A stretch of 64,000 nucleotides of DNA, from positions 310,001-374,000 of the forward strand of contig NZ_PRDS01000001.1 in the NCBI RefSeq assembly GCF_002927635.1, in the 5' to 3' direction. The translations under genes and the position numbers were made by a program. This document shows, in pieces, positions 37,811 to 46,290 of the stretch. The DNA comes from Albidovulum inexpectatum (GTDB taxonomy: Bacteria > Pseudomonadota > Alphaproteobacteria > Rhodobacterales > Rhodobacteraceae). Numbering within the stretch: position 1 is the first letter of the stretch; each line of letters begins with the position of its first letter. The notes under the pieces were generated by a model. The model was not told the origin of the DNA and made no database searches. It saw only the letters and a program-made list of their open reading frames with translations.

Positions 37811-38794
37811 ATGTCATTCAGAAAGTTCTTCGTCTTTGTTGTTGCGTATTGTGTCGTTGCTTCCGCATTGATCATGTGGCTCCGCAGCCCTAGCATGGAA
37901 ACGCTTGCACTTGCTGCGGCCAAAACCGAGCAGTACGGGTCCATCATGTTGGCAAGTAGTATCCGACTTGCGCCCCTCGGCCTCATGTTCCTGATTTTTT
38001 TGCGTCGTGGCGACCTATCCTATCGGCTAACGAATGCTGCCTTTGCAATTGCCGGCGCCATTCTGTTCCAGACAGCCTTCTCGATGACGAAAACGCTTAT
38101 CCCGTCAATTGTTCCCTTCTACGCGGATCCAATCTTGGCAAGCGTGGATGAATGGCTGCATGGTGGCGAGTCGGCTTGGCAGTTGGCGCATCGGTGGGCT
38201 GCCGGGATCGACATGACCAGGTTCGTACCGGTGTACCTGCACGTTTGGACCATTCCGGCCGTAGCTCTTCCCCTGACAATTGCACTGACTGACACGGACG
38301 AGCGACGCATTGGTCGGTTCTTGTCATTGTATGTGCTGTGCTGGATCGGCCTTGGCAATTTGCTTGCGTTGGCGGGATCCTCCGTTGGTCCGGTCTTTTA
38401 TGATTCCGCCTATGGAACCGATCGTTTCGGCCATCTTGCCGCGGCACTAGAGGACACCGGCATGACATCCTCGCTCATCGGCATGACGCAATACTATCTG
38501 TGGGACAGCTATGTGACGGGGAATCTGGCGTTCGGGTCGGGCATTTCGGCATTTCCCAGTGTCCATGTGGGCGTAGCCACCGTGACGGCGCTGTATCTGT
38601 TCGAGCGCAACAAGGTTCTGGTTCTGCCGGGAATTCTTTTCCTGGCGGCTATCATGTTCCTGTCGGTATATTCAGGTTACCACTATGCGATCGACGGATA
38701 TGTCTCGATAATCATGATCGTCGGCGCTTGGGCATATCTGGTGCGGGCGAGAGAGAACCGCCCCGAACAGGTTCGCCTTGTTGTCTCTGCCTGA
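37811..38794 (+). CDS. PAP2 superfamily membrane phosphatase (inositolphosphotransferase-like)
   Basis: Polytopic protein of 327 residues with six or more transmembrane helices. The C-terminal PAP2 motifs are present: the first His motif in [12 protein letters not shown] near residues 246-257 and the second in [13 protein letters not shown] near 291-303. It belongs with PAP2_3/Aur1-like lipid phosphatases or head-group transferases. Base and codon use differ from all neighbours: hand counts of three 60-base lines within it gave 50-58% GC, clearly below the flanking genes. No mobile element borders it. Probably acquired by transfer. Confidence 0.8.
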   Translation: MSFRKFFVFVVAYCVVASALIMWLRSPSMETLALAAAKTEQYGSIMLASSIRLAPLGLMFLIFLRRGDLSYRLTNAAFAIAGAILFQTAFSMTKTLIPSIVPFYADPILASVDEWLHGGESAWQLAHRWAAGIDMTRFVPVYLHVWTIPAVALPLTIALTDTDERRIGRFLSLYVLCWIGLGNLLALAGSSVGPVFYDSAYGTDRFGHLAAALEDTGMTSSLIGMTQYYLWDSYVTGNLAFGSGISAFPSVHVGVATVTALYLFERNKVLVLPGILFLAAIMFLSVYSGYHYAIDGYVSIIMIVGAWAYLVRARENRPEQVRLVVSA

Positions 38795-38846
38795 AGACTG
38801 ATCAGCCCGCTCTTTGCACGGAACTGGCTTACGCAGCGCGTTGGAT

Positions 38847-38880
38847 CGGAATGACGAGACACATTTCCGCCATTCCGTTT
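38847..38880 (+). terminator. Possible terminator after PAP2 gene
   Basis: CGGAATG and CATTCCG, a 7-bp stem with a 17-base loop, followed by TTT. Weak candidate 53 bases past the stop. Confidence 0.4.
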
Positions 38881-39003
38881 CTCTCGGCGCGCGGCGTCAT
38901 TGTTGCGCCGGTGGCGGGGCTCGGCTAACGATCTTGCGCAGGAACAAAGCGTGCGCCCCCGGCATCGCCGGGGCGGGCCGCAACCAACCGGGAAGGAAAC
39001 CGA

Positions 39004-40653
39004 ATGGCCGAGATCGAACGCGAATCGATGGAATACGACGTCGTGATCGTCGGCGCCGGGCCCGCTGGGCTGTCGGCCGCGATCCGTCTGAAGCAGCTGG
39101 ACCCCGACCTGAGCGTTGTCGTTCTGGAAAAGGGCTCCGAGGTCGGGGCGCATATCCTGTCGGGCGCGGTTCTGGACACGGCCGGACTGGATGCGTTGAT
39201 CCCCGACTGGAAGGAAAAGGGGGCCCCGATCACGGTCGAGGTCAAGGAAGACAATTTCTATATCCTTGGCGAGGCCGGCGCATTGCGTATCCCGAACTGG
39301 CCAATGCCGCCCCTGATGTCGAATCACGGCAAGTACATCGTCTCGATGGCGAATGTCTGCCGCTGGATGGCGGCGCAGGCCGAGGAGCTGGGCGTCGAGG
39401 TCTTCCCGGGCATGGCCTGTTCGCAGATCGTCTGGGGCGAGAACGGCGAAGTTCGCGGTGTCGTCGCGGGCGAAATGGGCCTGCAATCCGATGGCACGCC
39501 GGGGCCGCATTATGAACCGGGGATGGAGCTTCTGGGCAAGTATGTCTTCCTCGCCGAAGGCGTACGCGGCTCGTTGACCAAGGAAGTCATGGCGCGCTTC
39601 GATCTGTCGAAGGGCCATTGCCCCCAGAAGTTCGGCCTTGGAATGAAGGAAATCTGGGAGATCGACCCCGAGAAGCACCGCCCCGGCACGGTCACGCACA
39701 CGATGGGCTGGCCGCTGGGCAAGAATGCGGGCGGGGGGTCGTTCATCTATCACCTGGACAACAACCAGGTCTATGTGGGCTTCGTGGTGCACCTGAACTA
39801 CGAGAACCCGCACCTTTATCCCTACATGGAATTCCAGCGCTTCAAGCACCACCCGATGGTGGCCGAGCTTCTGAAGGGCGGCAAACGCGTGGCCTATGGC
39901 GCGCGCGCGATCAGCGAAGGCGGCTGGCAGTCGATCCCGAAGGTCGTGGCGCCCGGCGTGGCGATCCTGGGCTGTTCGGCGGGACTGGTGAACGTGCCGC
40001 GCATCAAGGGCAACCACAATGCGATGTGGTCGGGCATCCACGCCGCCGAGGCCGCCCATGCCGCGATCAAGGCGGGCCGCGCCAGCGACGAACTCAGCGA
40101 TTACGAAACCGCGCTGCGGACCGGTCCGGTGGGACGCGATCTGAAAAAGGTGCGGAACGTCAAGCCGATGTGGTCGCGTTGGGGCATGGTCCCCTCGCTG
40201 GTCCTTGGGGGCCTGGACATGTGGACGAACCAGCTGTTCGGCCTGTCGCTCTTTGGCACATTGCGCCACGGCAAGTCGGATGCCGAATCCACTGGCAAGG
40301 CCAGGGACTTCCCCAAGATCACCTATCCCAAGCCCGACGGCGTCATCAGCTTCGACCGGCTGACCAACGTGGCCTTCAGCTTCACCAACCACGAGGAAAG
40401 CCAGCCCTGCCACCTGAAGCTGAAGGACCCCGAAATCCCGATCAAGGTCAACCTGCCCGAATACGACGAACCGGCGCAGCGCTATTGCCCCGCGGGTGTC
40501 TATGAAGTGGTCGAGAAGGACGGAAAGCCCACCTTCGTGATCAATTTCCAGAACTGCGTGCATTGCAAGACCTGCGACATCAAGGACCCCAGCCAGAACA
40601 TCAACTGGACGACGCCTCAGGGCGGCGACGGTCCGAATTACCCCAACATGTAA
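39004..40653 (+). CDS. Electron transfer flavoprotein-ubiquinone oxidoreductase
   Basis: Passes electrons from ETF (fatty acid and amino acid oxidation) to ubiquinone at the inner membrane. The 549 residues have the FAD motif VIVGAGPAGLSAAIRL near 14-29, the quinone/membrane region around GWPLGKNAGGGSFIYHL near 237, and the C-terminal 4Fe-4S cluster: Cys in YCPAGVYEV near 496 and three in NCVHCKTCDIKDPSQNI near 519-535. GGAAGG lies before the ATG. It complements the fadH gene elsewhere in the window. Confidence 0.95.
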   Translation: MAEIERESMEYDVVIVGAGPAGLSAAIRLKQLDPDLSVVVLEKGSEVGAHILSGAVLDTAGLDALIPDWKEKGAPITVEVKEDNFYILGEAGALRIPNWPMPPLMSNHGKYIVSMANVCRWMAAQAEELGVEVFPGMACSQIVWGENGEVRGVVAGEMGLQSDGTPGPHYEPGMELLGKYVFLAEGVRGSLTKEVMARFDLSKGHCPQKFGLGMKEIWEIDPEKHRPGTVTHTMGWPLGKNAGGGSFIYHLDNNQVYVGFVVHLNYENPHLYPYMEFQRFKHHPMVAELLKGGKRVAYGARAISEGGWQSIPKVVAPGVAILGCSAGLVNVPRIKGNHNAMWSGIHAAEAAHAAIKAGRASDELSDYETALRTGPVGRDLKKVRNVKPMWSRWGMVPSLVLGGLDMWTNQLFGLSLFGTLRHGKSDAESTGKARDFPKITYPKPDGVISFDRLTNVAFSFTNHEESQPCHLKLKDPEIPIKVNLPEYDEPAQRYCPAGVYEVVEKDGKPTFVINFQNCVHCKTCDIKDPSQNINWTTPQGGDGPNYPNM

Positions 40654-40668
40654 AATGGGCTTCCTTGG

Positions 40669-40689
40669 GGGGCGGCCGATCGCCGCCCC
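40669..40689 (+). terminator. Hairpin after ETF-QO gene
   Basis: GGGGCGGC, loop CGATC, GCCGCCCC: 8-bp perfect stem 15 bases past the stop, followed by TCATTG. Plausible terminator without a long T run. Confidence 0.6.
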
Positions 40690-40750
40690 TCATTGCGTCC
40701 GGAACGGGCAGGCACTAGGTTCGCACCGGGCAGCCACGAAGGAGCCATCC

Positions 40751-42469
40751 GTGACCAATCTGCGATCCTTGACGCTCATGGCCGCACTTGGCCTTGGCGG
40801 GGCCTTGACCGGAATCGGCCTTGCCGGTCAGGGTGCAGCACAGGGTCTGGCCGGCCCCTATCTGGCCGGGCAGATCGCCAGCCACGATTACGATTACACC
40901 GCGGCAGCCAGCTATTTCTCACGCGCGCTGATCGCGGACCCGACGAATCCGCAACTTCTGGAAAGCGCCGTGATCGCCATGATCGGCGCGGGTGATGTCG
41001 AACGCGCGCTTGTGCCCGCGCGGACCCTTGCCGATCTGGGCGTTCGCAGCCAGTTCGCCGATCTGGTCATCCTGGCCGATCTGGCACGCAAGGGTGATTT
41101 CGATGCGGCGCTGAAGGCGTTGGATGCGGGACGCAGCGCGGGTCCTGTCGTGGATGGACTTTACCGCGCCTGGTCCCTGGTGGGCGCAGGCCGCATGTCC
41201 GAGGCATCCGAGGCCTTCGACGCGGTCATCAACAGCGACGGCACGCGGGATTTCGGTCTGTATCACAAGGCGCTGGCGCTGGCGCTGGTCGGCGATTTCG
41301 AAGGCGCCGACGCGATCATGTCTGGCGACGCCGCCGGGCCACTTCGCGCAACGCGCCGCGGCGTGATCGCCCATGCTCAGATCCTGAGCCAGCTCGAACG
41401 CAACGCGGATGCGATCGACTTGCTTGACGCCGTCTTCGGGGCCGAGCCGGATGCCGAAATCGCCGCCCTGCGCGGCGATCTGGAAAGCGGTCAGACGCTG
41501 GCCTTCACGGTGATCGAAAGCGCCTCGGACGGCATTGCCGAGGTCTTTCTGACATTCGCGGGCGCGCTGGCCGGGGAATCGACGAACCATGTGACGCTGT
41601 CTTATGCACGCATGGCCGAATTCATCGCGCCGGACTATGCGGATGCCACGCTGCTATGCGCCGAAATTCTCGAGCGTCAGGGCCGCCATGACCTGGCGAT
41701 TGCAAGCTACAAGCGCATCCCGCCCGATTCGCCCGCCTATATTGCCGCGCAGCTGGGTCTTGCACAGGCGCTGATCGACAGCGGCCAGACGGATGAGGCG
41801 ATCTCGCTTCTGGCCGATCTTGCCCAAGCCAATCCGGATCGGGCCGATATCTGGGTGTCCCTTGGCGACATTTACCGCCGCGAAGAACGCTATGGCGAAG
41901 CCGCCGAGGCCTATGACCGGGCCATTGCGACATTCAAGGCCGACGCACCGGGCCAGTGGGCCGTCTATTACGCACGCGGGATCGCGCATGAACGCCTGAA
42001 GCAATGGGAAAAGGCCGAGGCGGACTTTCGCAAGGCGCTCGAGCTGAACCCGGATCAACCCTCGGTTTTGAACTATCTGGGCTATTCGTATCTCGAACGG
42101 AAAGAGAATTACGAGGAAGCGCTGCAGATGATCCAGAAGGCCGTCGAGCAGCGGCCCGACAATGGCGCGATCGTCGATTCACTTGGCTGGGCCCTGTTCC
42201 GTCTTGGGCGCTATGACGAAGCCGTCGAGCAGATGGAACGCGCGGTCGAGCTGATGCCCGTCGATCCTGTCGTCAATGACCACCTTGGCGATGTGTACTG
42301 GGCGGTCGGGCGCAAGCGCGAGGCCGAGTTCCAGTGGAAGCGCGCCCTGTCCTTTGGCCCCGAGACCGAGGAAGAGGCCGCGCGCATCCGGCGGAAGCTG
42401 GAAGTGGGGCTGGACGCGGTCCTGGCCGAAGAGGGCAGCGAGCCCCTGCATTCGAATGATGCCGATTGA
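40751..42469 (+). CDS. Tetratricopeptide repeat protein with signal peptide
   Basis: A 572-residue TPR protein, predicted exported: an N-terminal hydrophobic leader (SLTLMAALGLGGALTGIGLAG) and then helical repeats throughout. The clearest TPR units are in the second half, e.g. ADIWVSLGDIYRREERYGEAAEAYDRAIA, split near residues 388-416, and AEADFRKALELNPDQPSVLNYLGYSYLERK near 446-475. It starts with GTG at 40751 behind GAAGGAG. In alphaproteobacteria this gene commonly precedes ispE; here the ends overlap by 14 bases. Probably a scaffold in the cell envelope. Confidence 0.85.
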   Translation: MTNLRSLTLMAALGLGGALTGIGLAGQGAAQGLAGPYLAGQIASHDYDYTAAASYFSRALIADPTNPQLLESAVIAMIGAGDVERALVPARTLADLGVRSQFADLVILADLARKGDFDAALKALDAGRSAGPVVDGLYRAWSLVGAGRMSEASEAFDAVINSDGTRDFGLYHKALALALVGDFEGADAIMSGDAAGPLRATRRGVIAHAQILSQLERNADAIDLLDAVFGAEPDAEIAALRGDLESGQTLAFTVIESASDGIAEVFLTFAGALAGESTNHVTLSYARMAEFIAPDYADATLLCAEILERQGRHDLAIASYKRIPPDSPAYIAAQLGLAQALIDSGQTDEAISLLADLAQANPDRADIWVSLGDIYRREERYGEAAEAYDRAIATFKADAPGQWAVYYARGIAHERLKQWEKAEADFRKALELNPDQPSVLNYLGYSYLERKENYEEALQMIQKAVEQRPDNGAIVDSLGWALFRLGRYDEAVEQMERAVELMPVDPVVNDHLGDVYWAVGRKREAEFQWKRALSFGPETEEEAARIRRKLEVGLDAVLAEEGSEPLHSNDAD

Positions 42470-43334
42470 AACACTTGCCCCGGCCAAGGTGAATCTTGCG
42501 CTGCACGTGACGGGGCGACGCGCGGATGGCTACCACCTGCTGGACAGCGTCGTGGTGTTCGCGGGAATCGGGGATCGCGTGCGGGCAAGACCGGCGGATG
42601 GTCTGAGGCTGAGAATCGACGGCCCCGAAGGCGCCGCGCTTCAACCCGACGCATCCAACCTTGTGCTTCGCGCGGCGCGGCTCATGGATCCGGCAGGGCG
42701 CGCCGATCTGGAATTGCACAAGCGGCTTCCCGTTGCTTCGGGGATCGGCGGCGGTTCGGCGGATGCCGCCGCGACATTGCGCGTGCTCGGCGCGTTGTGG
42801 AATCGTCCGCTGCCGCCCGTCGATGTGATCCTGAAACTTGGCGCCGATATTCCCGTCTGCCTTGCGGGTCAGCCCGCCCGGATGCGCGGCATCGGCGAGG
42901 ACATCCTGCCCCTGCCCCCGCTGCCCGAAAACGCCGCGCTGGTGCTGGTCAATCCGCGTGTACCGGTCGCGACCCCCGCCGTGTTCGGGGGCCTCGCGCG
43001 GCGGGACAACGCGCCGCTTGACCCCTTGCCAGGCAGGTTTCCCGATGTCCGAAGCCTGGCCATATGGCTGGGCGCACAGCGCAATGACCTGCAGGACGCC
43101 GCCTGCGCCCTGTGTCCGGCCATCACGCAGGTATTGGCCGCATTGCAAAGCACTGACTGCCTGCTGGCCAGAATGTCGGGTTCGGGCGCGACCTGCTTTG
43201 GCCTTTACGAAACGCAGGCGCATGCACAGGCCGCTGCCGTTTCGTTGCGGCGCTCTGCCCCCGAATGGTGGATCCAGGCCGCGCCCGTTCTACGCGAACA
43301 GCCACCGGTCGAGCGCGACCTCAACCATCGTTGA
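42456..43334 (+). CDS. ispE: 4-diphosphocytidyl-2-C-methyl-D-erythritol kinase
   Basis: GHMP kinase of the MEP isoprenoid pathway. The 292-residue protein begins LAPAKVNLALHVTGRRADGYH, has the ATP-binding glycine motif LPVASGIGGGSADAAATL near residues 90-107 and the C-terminal MSGSGATCFGLY near 245-256. The start is ATG 42456 or 42459 (ATGATG); both lie inside the TPR gene, so translation is probably coupled. The 3' end overlaps the convergent NfeD-like gene by 14 bases. Confidence 0.93.
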   Translation: MMPIETLAPAKVNLALHVTGRRADGYHLLDSVVVFAGIGDRVRARPADGLRLRIDGPEGAALQPDASNLVLRAARLMDPAGRADLELHKRLPVASGIGGGSADAAATLRVLGALWNRPLPPVDVILKLGADIPVCLAGQPARMRGIGEDILPLPPLPENAALVLVNPRVPVATPAVFGGLARRDNAPLDPLPGRFPDVRSLAIWLGAQRNDLQDAACALCPAITQVLAALQSTDCLLARMSGSGATCFGLYETQAHAQAAAVSLRRSAPEWWIQAAPVLREQPPVERDLNHR

Positions 43335-43593
43335 TGTCGCGCTCCCAGATCTTGACCTGCCCGGGCCGCACGCCGACATAGCGGCGCAGCAGCCACCACG
43401 CGGCCAGAGAGGCAAGCGCAAATACCACAAGCAGGACCGACAGCGATCCGCCCAGGATATCCAGCCACAACAGCACACCCGTCAGTGCGGCGCCGATCGC
43501 GAATCCCAGCAGGATGAAGCCCGGGATCAGCACCTCGAGGATTGCCAGCACGACACCCGCGATCATCCAGATCCACCATTCCTGCCACAGCAT
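43321..43593 (-). CDS. NfeD-like membrane protein
   Basis: A 90-residue protein with two or three hydrophobic helices (WIWMIAGVVLAILEVLIPGFILLGFAIG, then LLVVFALASLAAWWLLRRYVG) and a very short C-terminal tail, so it lacks the OB-fold domain of full-length NfeD. NfeD-like proteins nearly always pair with an SPFH/stomatin partner, and one lies immediately upstream with its stop touching this start. Confidence 0.82.
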   Translation of the reverse strand: MLWQEWWIWMIAGVVLAILEVLIPGFILLGFAIGAALTGVLLWLDILGGSLSVLLVVFALASLAAWWLLRRYVGVRPGQVKIWERDINDG

Positions 43594-44483
43594 CAGCCGC
43601 GCCCCTTGAACATGCGGAAGGCGTCGCCAAAGGCCTCGAGCGCATTGGCGGGCACAACGATGGTCTGCTTGCCCTCGCCCTGTCCGACGGCGGTCAAGGC
43701 CTCGACCTGCTTCAAGGCCACCTGGTACTGCGCGGCCTCGACACCGTGTTCACGAATCGCCTTGGCCACGATCTCGGTGGCATAGGCTTCCGCCTCGGCC
43801 TGGATGCGGCGTGCCTTGGCCTCCTGCTCGGCGGCATAAAGTTCGGCATCGGCCGCGAGCTCGACCGCGCGGCGCTTGCCCTCGGCCTCGGTCACAAGCG
43901 CGCGACGCGCCCGCTCGGCATTCAGCTGCTGCAACATGGCCGCGCGGGTGGCCTCATCCAGGTTGACGTCAAGAATCTCGGCCCGCGTCACCTCGATGCC
44001 CCAGTCATCGACCATGGCCGCGACCTGTTCACGCACCTTGGCGATCAGCTCGGCGCGATTCGATTGGACCTGATCCAGCTCCATCTTGCCGATCTCGCTG
44101 CGAACGATGCCCGCGACCGTGGTCGCGATGGCCCCATCGACATCGCGGATACGGTAGACCGTCTTTTCCGGTTCGATGATGCGGTAGAAAACGCTGGTTT
44201 CGACCTTGACCAGAACGTTGTCGGCCGTGATCGCATCCTGCATCGCATTGGGCAATTGCCGCTCGAGGATCGAGATCTTGTGCGCGACTCGATCAAGGAA
44301 GGGCACGATGAAATTGATGCCCGGCCCCAGGACGGCGCGCAGCCGGCCGAATCGTTCGACCACATGCTTTTCGGACTGGGGCACGATCCTGACGCCCAGA
44401 ACGATACAGATGATGATGAAGACGGCGAGTCCGATCAGAACGCCGTTACCGCCGATGATTTCGCTGATGAGGTTGCCCTGCAT
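43593..44483 (-). CDS. SPFH domain protein (stomatin/QmcA-like)
   Basis: Membrane-anchored prohibitin/stomatin family protein of 296 residues. A hydrophobic N-terminal anchor (VLIGLAVFIIICIVLGV) is followed by the SPFH domain (VPQSEKHVVERFGRLRAVLGPG through DVNLDEATRAAMLQQLNAER) and a Glu/Ala-rich coiled coil ending in a hydrophobic patch. I chose ATG 44483 behind AGGG; a TTG at 44507 would add eight residues. It forms a two-gene unit with the NfeD-like gene. Such pairs organise membrane microdomains and protease complexes. Confidence 0.88.
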   Translation of the reverse strand: MQGNLISEIIGGNGVLIGLAVFIIICIVLGVRIVPQSEKHVVERFGRLRAVLGPGINFIVPFLDRVAHKISILERQLPNAMQDAITADNVLVKVETSVFYRIIEPEKTVYRIRDVDGAIATTVAGIVRSEIGKMELDQVQSNRAELIAKVREQVAAMVDDWGIEVTRAEILDVNLDEATRAAMLQQLNAERARRALVTEAEGKRRAVELAADAELYAAEQEAKARRIQAEAEAYATEIVAKAIREHGVEAAQYQVALKQVEALTAVGQGEGKQTIVVPANALEAFGDAFRMFKGRG

Positions 44484-44600
44484 ATGCCCTGATCCCGATG
44501 TTTCCAAGGCGACTATGCAGACAAATCGGCCGATCGAAAAGCCATCAGGCGCATGTCAGCGCCGCGGCCACAACTTCCGTTTCGTCGATGTTCGAAGAAA

Positions 44601-44676
44601 TGGTGCCGGTGAAGGGACTCGAACCCCCGACCCACGCATTACGAATGCGTTGCTCTACCAGCTGAGCTACACCGGC
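44601..44676 (-). tRNA. tRNA-Thr (anticodon CGT)
   Basis: A 76-base cloverleaf with encoded CCA. Acceptor stem GCCGGTG / CACCGGC, D arm GCTC..GAGC, anticodon stem ACGCA / TGCGT with loop TTCGTAA (anticodon CGT, reading ACG), and T loop TTCGAGT. The T stem has two G-T pairs at its base. Confidence 0.96.
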
Positions 44677-44736
44677 ACTGTCCAGACCCGAGGTTTTCAC
44701 CCCGCCCCGCGGCCCGAGATCGGACCTGGGGAAACC

Positions 44737-44775
44737 GCCCGCCACCGAAGTGGCCTTCGCAGCCTGGTGGCGGGC
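44737..44775 (-). terminator. Hairpin downstream of hemY
   Basis: GCCCGCCACC and GGTGGCGGGC, a perfect 10-bp stem with a 19-base loop, 32 bases past the hemY stop and before the tRNA. On the minus strand GGTTTCC follows. Likely ends the hemD-Mic60-hemY transcript. Confidence 0.55.
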
Positions 44776-44806
44776 TATTAGCATCATCCGTCGGCGGTGT
44801 GTAGTC

Positions 44807-46279
44807 CTAATTTTCGGGTTTCTGGCCAAGATCTTCGCCAAGGACCAGAACATCCTCGGCCGGGTCGGTCCGGGTGCCGTCCTGCTTGTCCGATTCGCCG
44901 CCCGGATTGCCCACGATCAATGGCAGCATCGCCGTTTCGTTCGGGATGGTGACAGGCTCGCCCGGCGGTTCGCGCCGGCTCAGCGTATCGAACCCGCCGC
45001 AATTGCTGCAAACCGGTGCCCATTCCGCATGGACGGTATTGCACTTGTCGCAGACCCATTGCGGCCCGCGGCTGGCGGTCAGGGCGCGCGTCAGCCAGCC
45101 GCGCACCAATGCCTCGTCCTCGCCCAGTCCGCGCGCGATGGCGGCCATCAGGGTCAGGCTGCGCGCGGTGGGGTGGGTTTCGGCCAGATCGCCCAGCGCG
45201 CGACGGGCGGCGGGAAAGTCCTCGGCCGCGATCAGAAGCTCGGCACGCAAGAGGCGGGACTCCTCGTGATCGGGCGCGGCAGAGAGCAGCTTCTCGAACC
45301 GCTTCAGACGCGCGTCAGGCGTTTCGTCAGGGACGATTCGGGCATAGGCCGCGGCCAGGTCGGGATGCGGCTGGGCAGCCCATGCCTTGCGCAGGATGCG
45401 TTCGGCATATTTCGGCTTGCCCTGCTGCAGATAGGCCTCGGCGGCCATGACGGCTGCCGGCACCAGGTCGGGCGAGCGGCGATTCGCCTCGATCGCCGCT
45501 TCGCGCGCCTCGATCGGCGCATCTTCCGAAAAGACCTCTTTCGCCTCTTGCAGGGCAAGGACCGCGTCGCGCCGGTTATAGACATCACGCGGCAACTGGC
45601 CATGGCGCAGCTTTTCGCCCAGGACCTTTCGCGCCCCCTTCCAGTCGCCCTTCTGGGTCTGAAGGCGCAGCAGCGTGTCCTGCACCTCTTCCTGGCGCGG
45701 GTTCATCGAGAACGCCTTTTCCGCCAGCTTCAGCGCGGCATCGGTATCGCCCTCGGCCAGTTTCTGGCGCAAGAGCCCCCGCACGCCGACAAAGCGCGTG
45801 CGGTCATTGGACAACAGCCTCTTGTAGGCCTCGGCCGCCTGCCGGGGATCGTGGGCCACCTCGGCGGCCTGCGCGACGACCAGATCGGTCAGTTCCGGCT
45901 TTTGCAGATACTTTTCGGCCTTGCGGGCATGGGACAATGCCGCCCGCCCATCGCCCGAGGCAATGGCAACCAGCGCATCCGACAGGGCGCGGAACCCCTT
46001 GCGCTCGCGATTGCGGTCGAAATAGCGCGAGATCGCCGTTTCGTCGCCGTTCAGAAACCGGATGACCGCGCTGACCAGACCGGCCAGCTTGAGCAGCAGC
46101 CACATGGCCAGCAAGAGCACCAGAACCAGGATCACCGCCTGAACCGGACCAAGCACGAACTCGACCGTGCCAACCGAGATGCGCAGCCCCGCACCCGTAT
46201 CGGCCAGCCACGTCGCACCCAACGTCACCCCGCTGACAAGGGCAATGAAGATCAGGATCTTGATAAAGGACCAGATCAT
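44807..46279 (-). CDS. hemY: HemY N-terminal family TPR protein
   Basis: A 490-residue inner-membrane protein of the proteobacterial HemY type (not the protoporphyrinogen oxidase of Gram-positives). Two N-terminal transmembrane helices (about 3-24 and 42-66), then TPR-like helices (about 85-390). The C-terminus carries a zinc-ribbon-like CDKC...CSNC motif near residues 415-435. AAGGAGG precedes ATG 46279. It is the last gene of the hemD-Mic60-hemY set. Its exact role in haem synthesis is not settled. Confidence 0.88.
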   Translation of the reverse strand: MIWSFIKILIFIALVSGVTLGATWLADTGAGLRISVGTVEFVLGPVQAVILVLVLLLAMWLLLKLAGLVSAVIRFLNGDETAISRYFDRNRERKGFRALSDALVAIASGDGRAALSHARKAEKYLQKPELTDLVVAQAAEVAHDPRQAAEAYKRLLSNDRTRFVGVRGLLRQKLAEGDTDAALKLAEKAFSMNPRQEEVQDTLLRLQTQKGDWKGARKVLGEKLRHGQLPRDVYNRRDAVLALQEAKEVFSEDAPIEAREAAIEANRRSPDLVPAAVMAAEAYLQQGKPKYAERILRKAWAAQPHPDLAAAYARIVPDETPDARLKRFEKLLSAAPDHEESRLLRAELLIAAEDFPAARRALGDLAETHPTARSLTLMAAIARGLGEDEALVRGWLTRALTASRGPQWVCDKCNTVHAEWAPVCSNCGGFDTLSRREPPGEPVTIPNETAMLPLIVGNPGGESDKQDGTRTDPAEDVLVLGEDLGQKPEN

Positions 46280-46290
46280 GATGCCCTCCT

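Noticed and set aside
44484-44600. Possible attachment site or mobile element at the tRNA-Thr 3' end
   Set aside because: No repeat of the tRNA 3' end and no integrase nearby; the flanking SPFH/NfeD and hemY genes are ordinary chromosomal genes.
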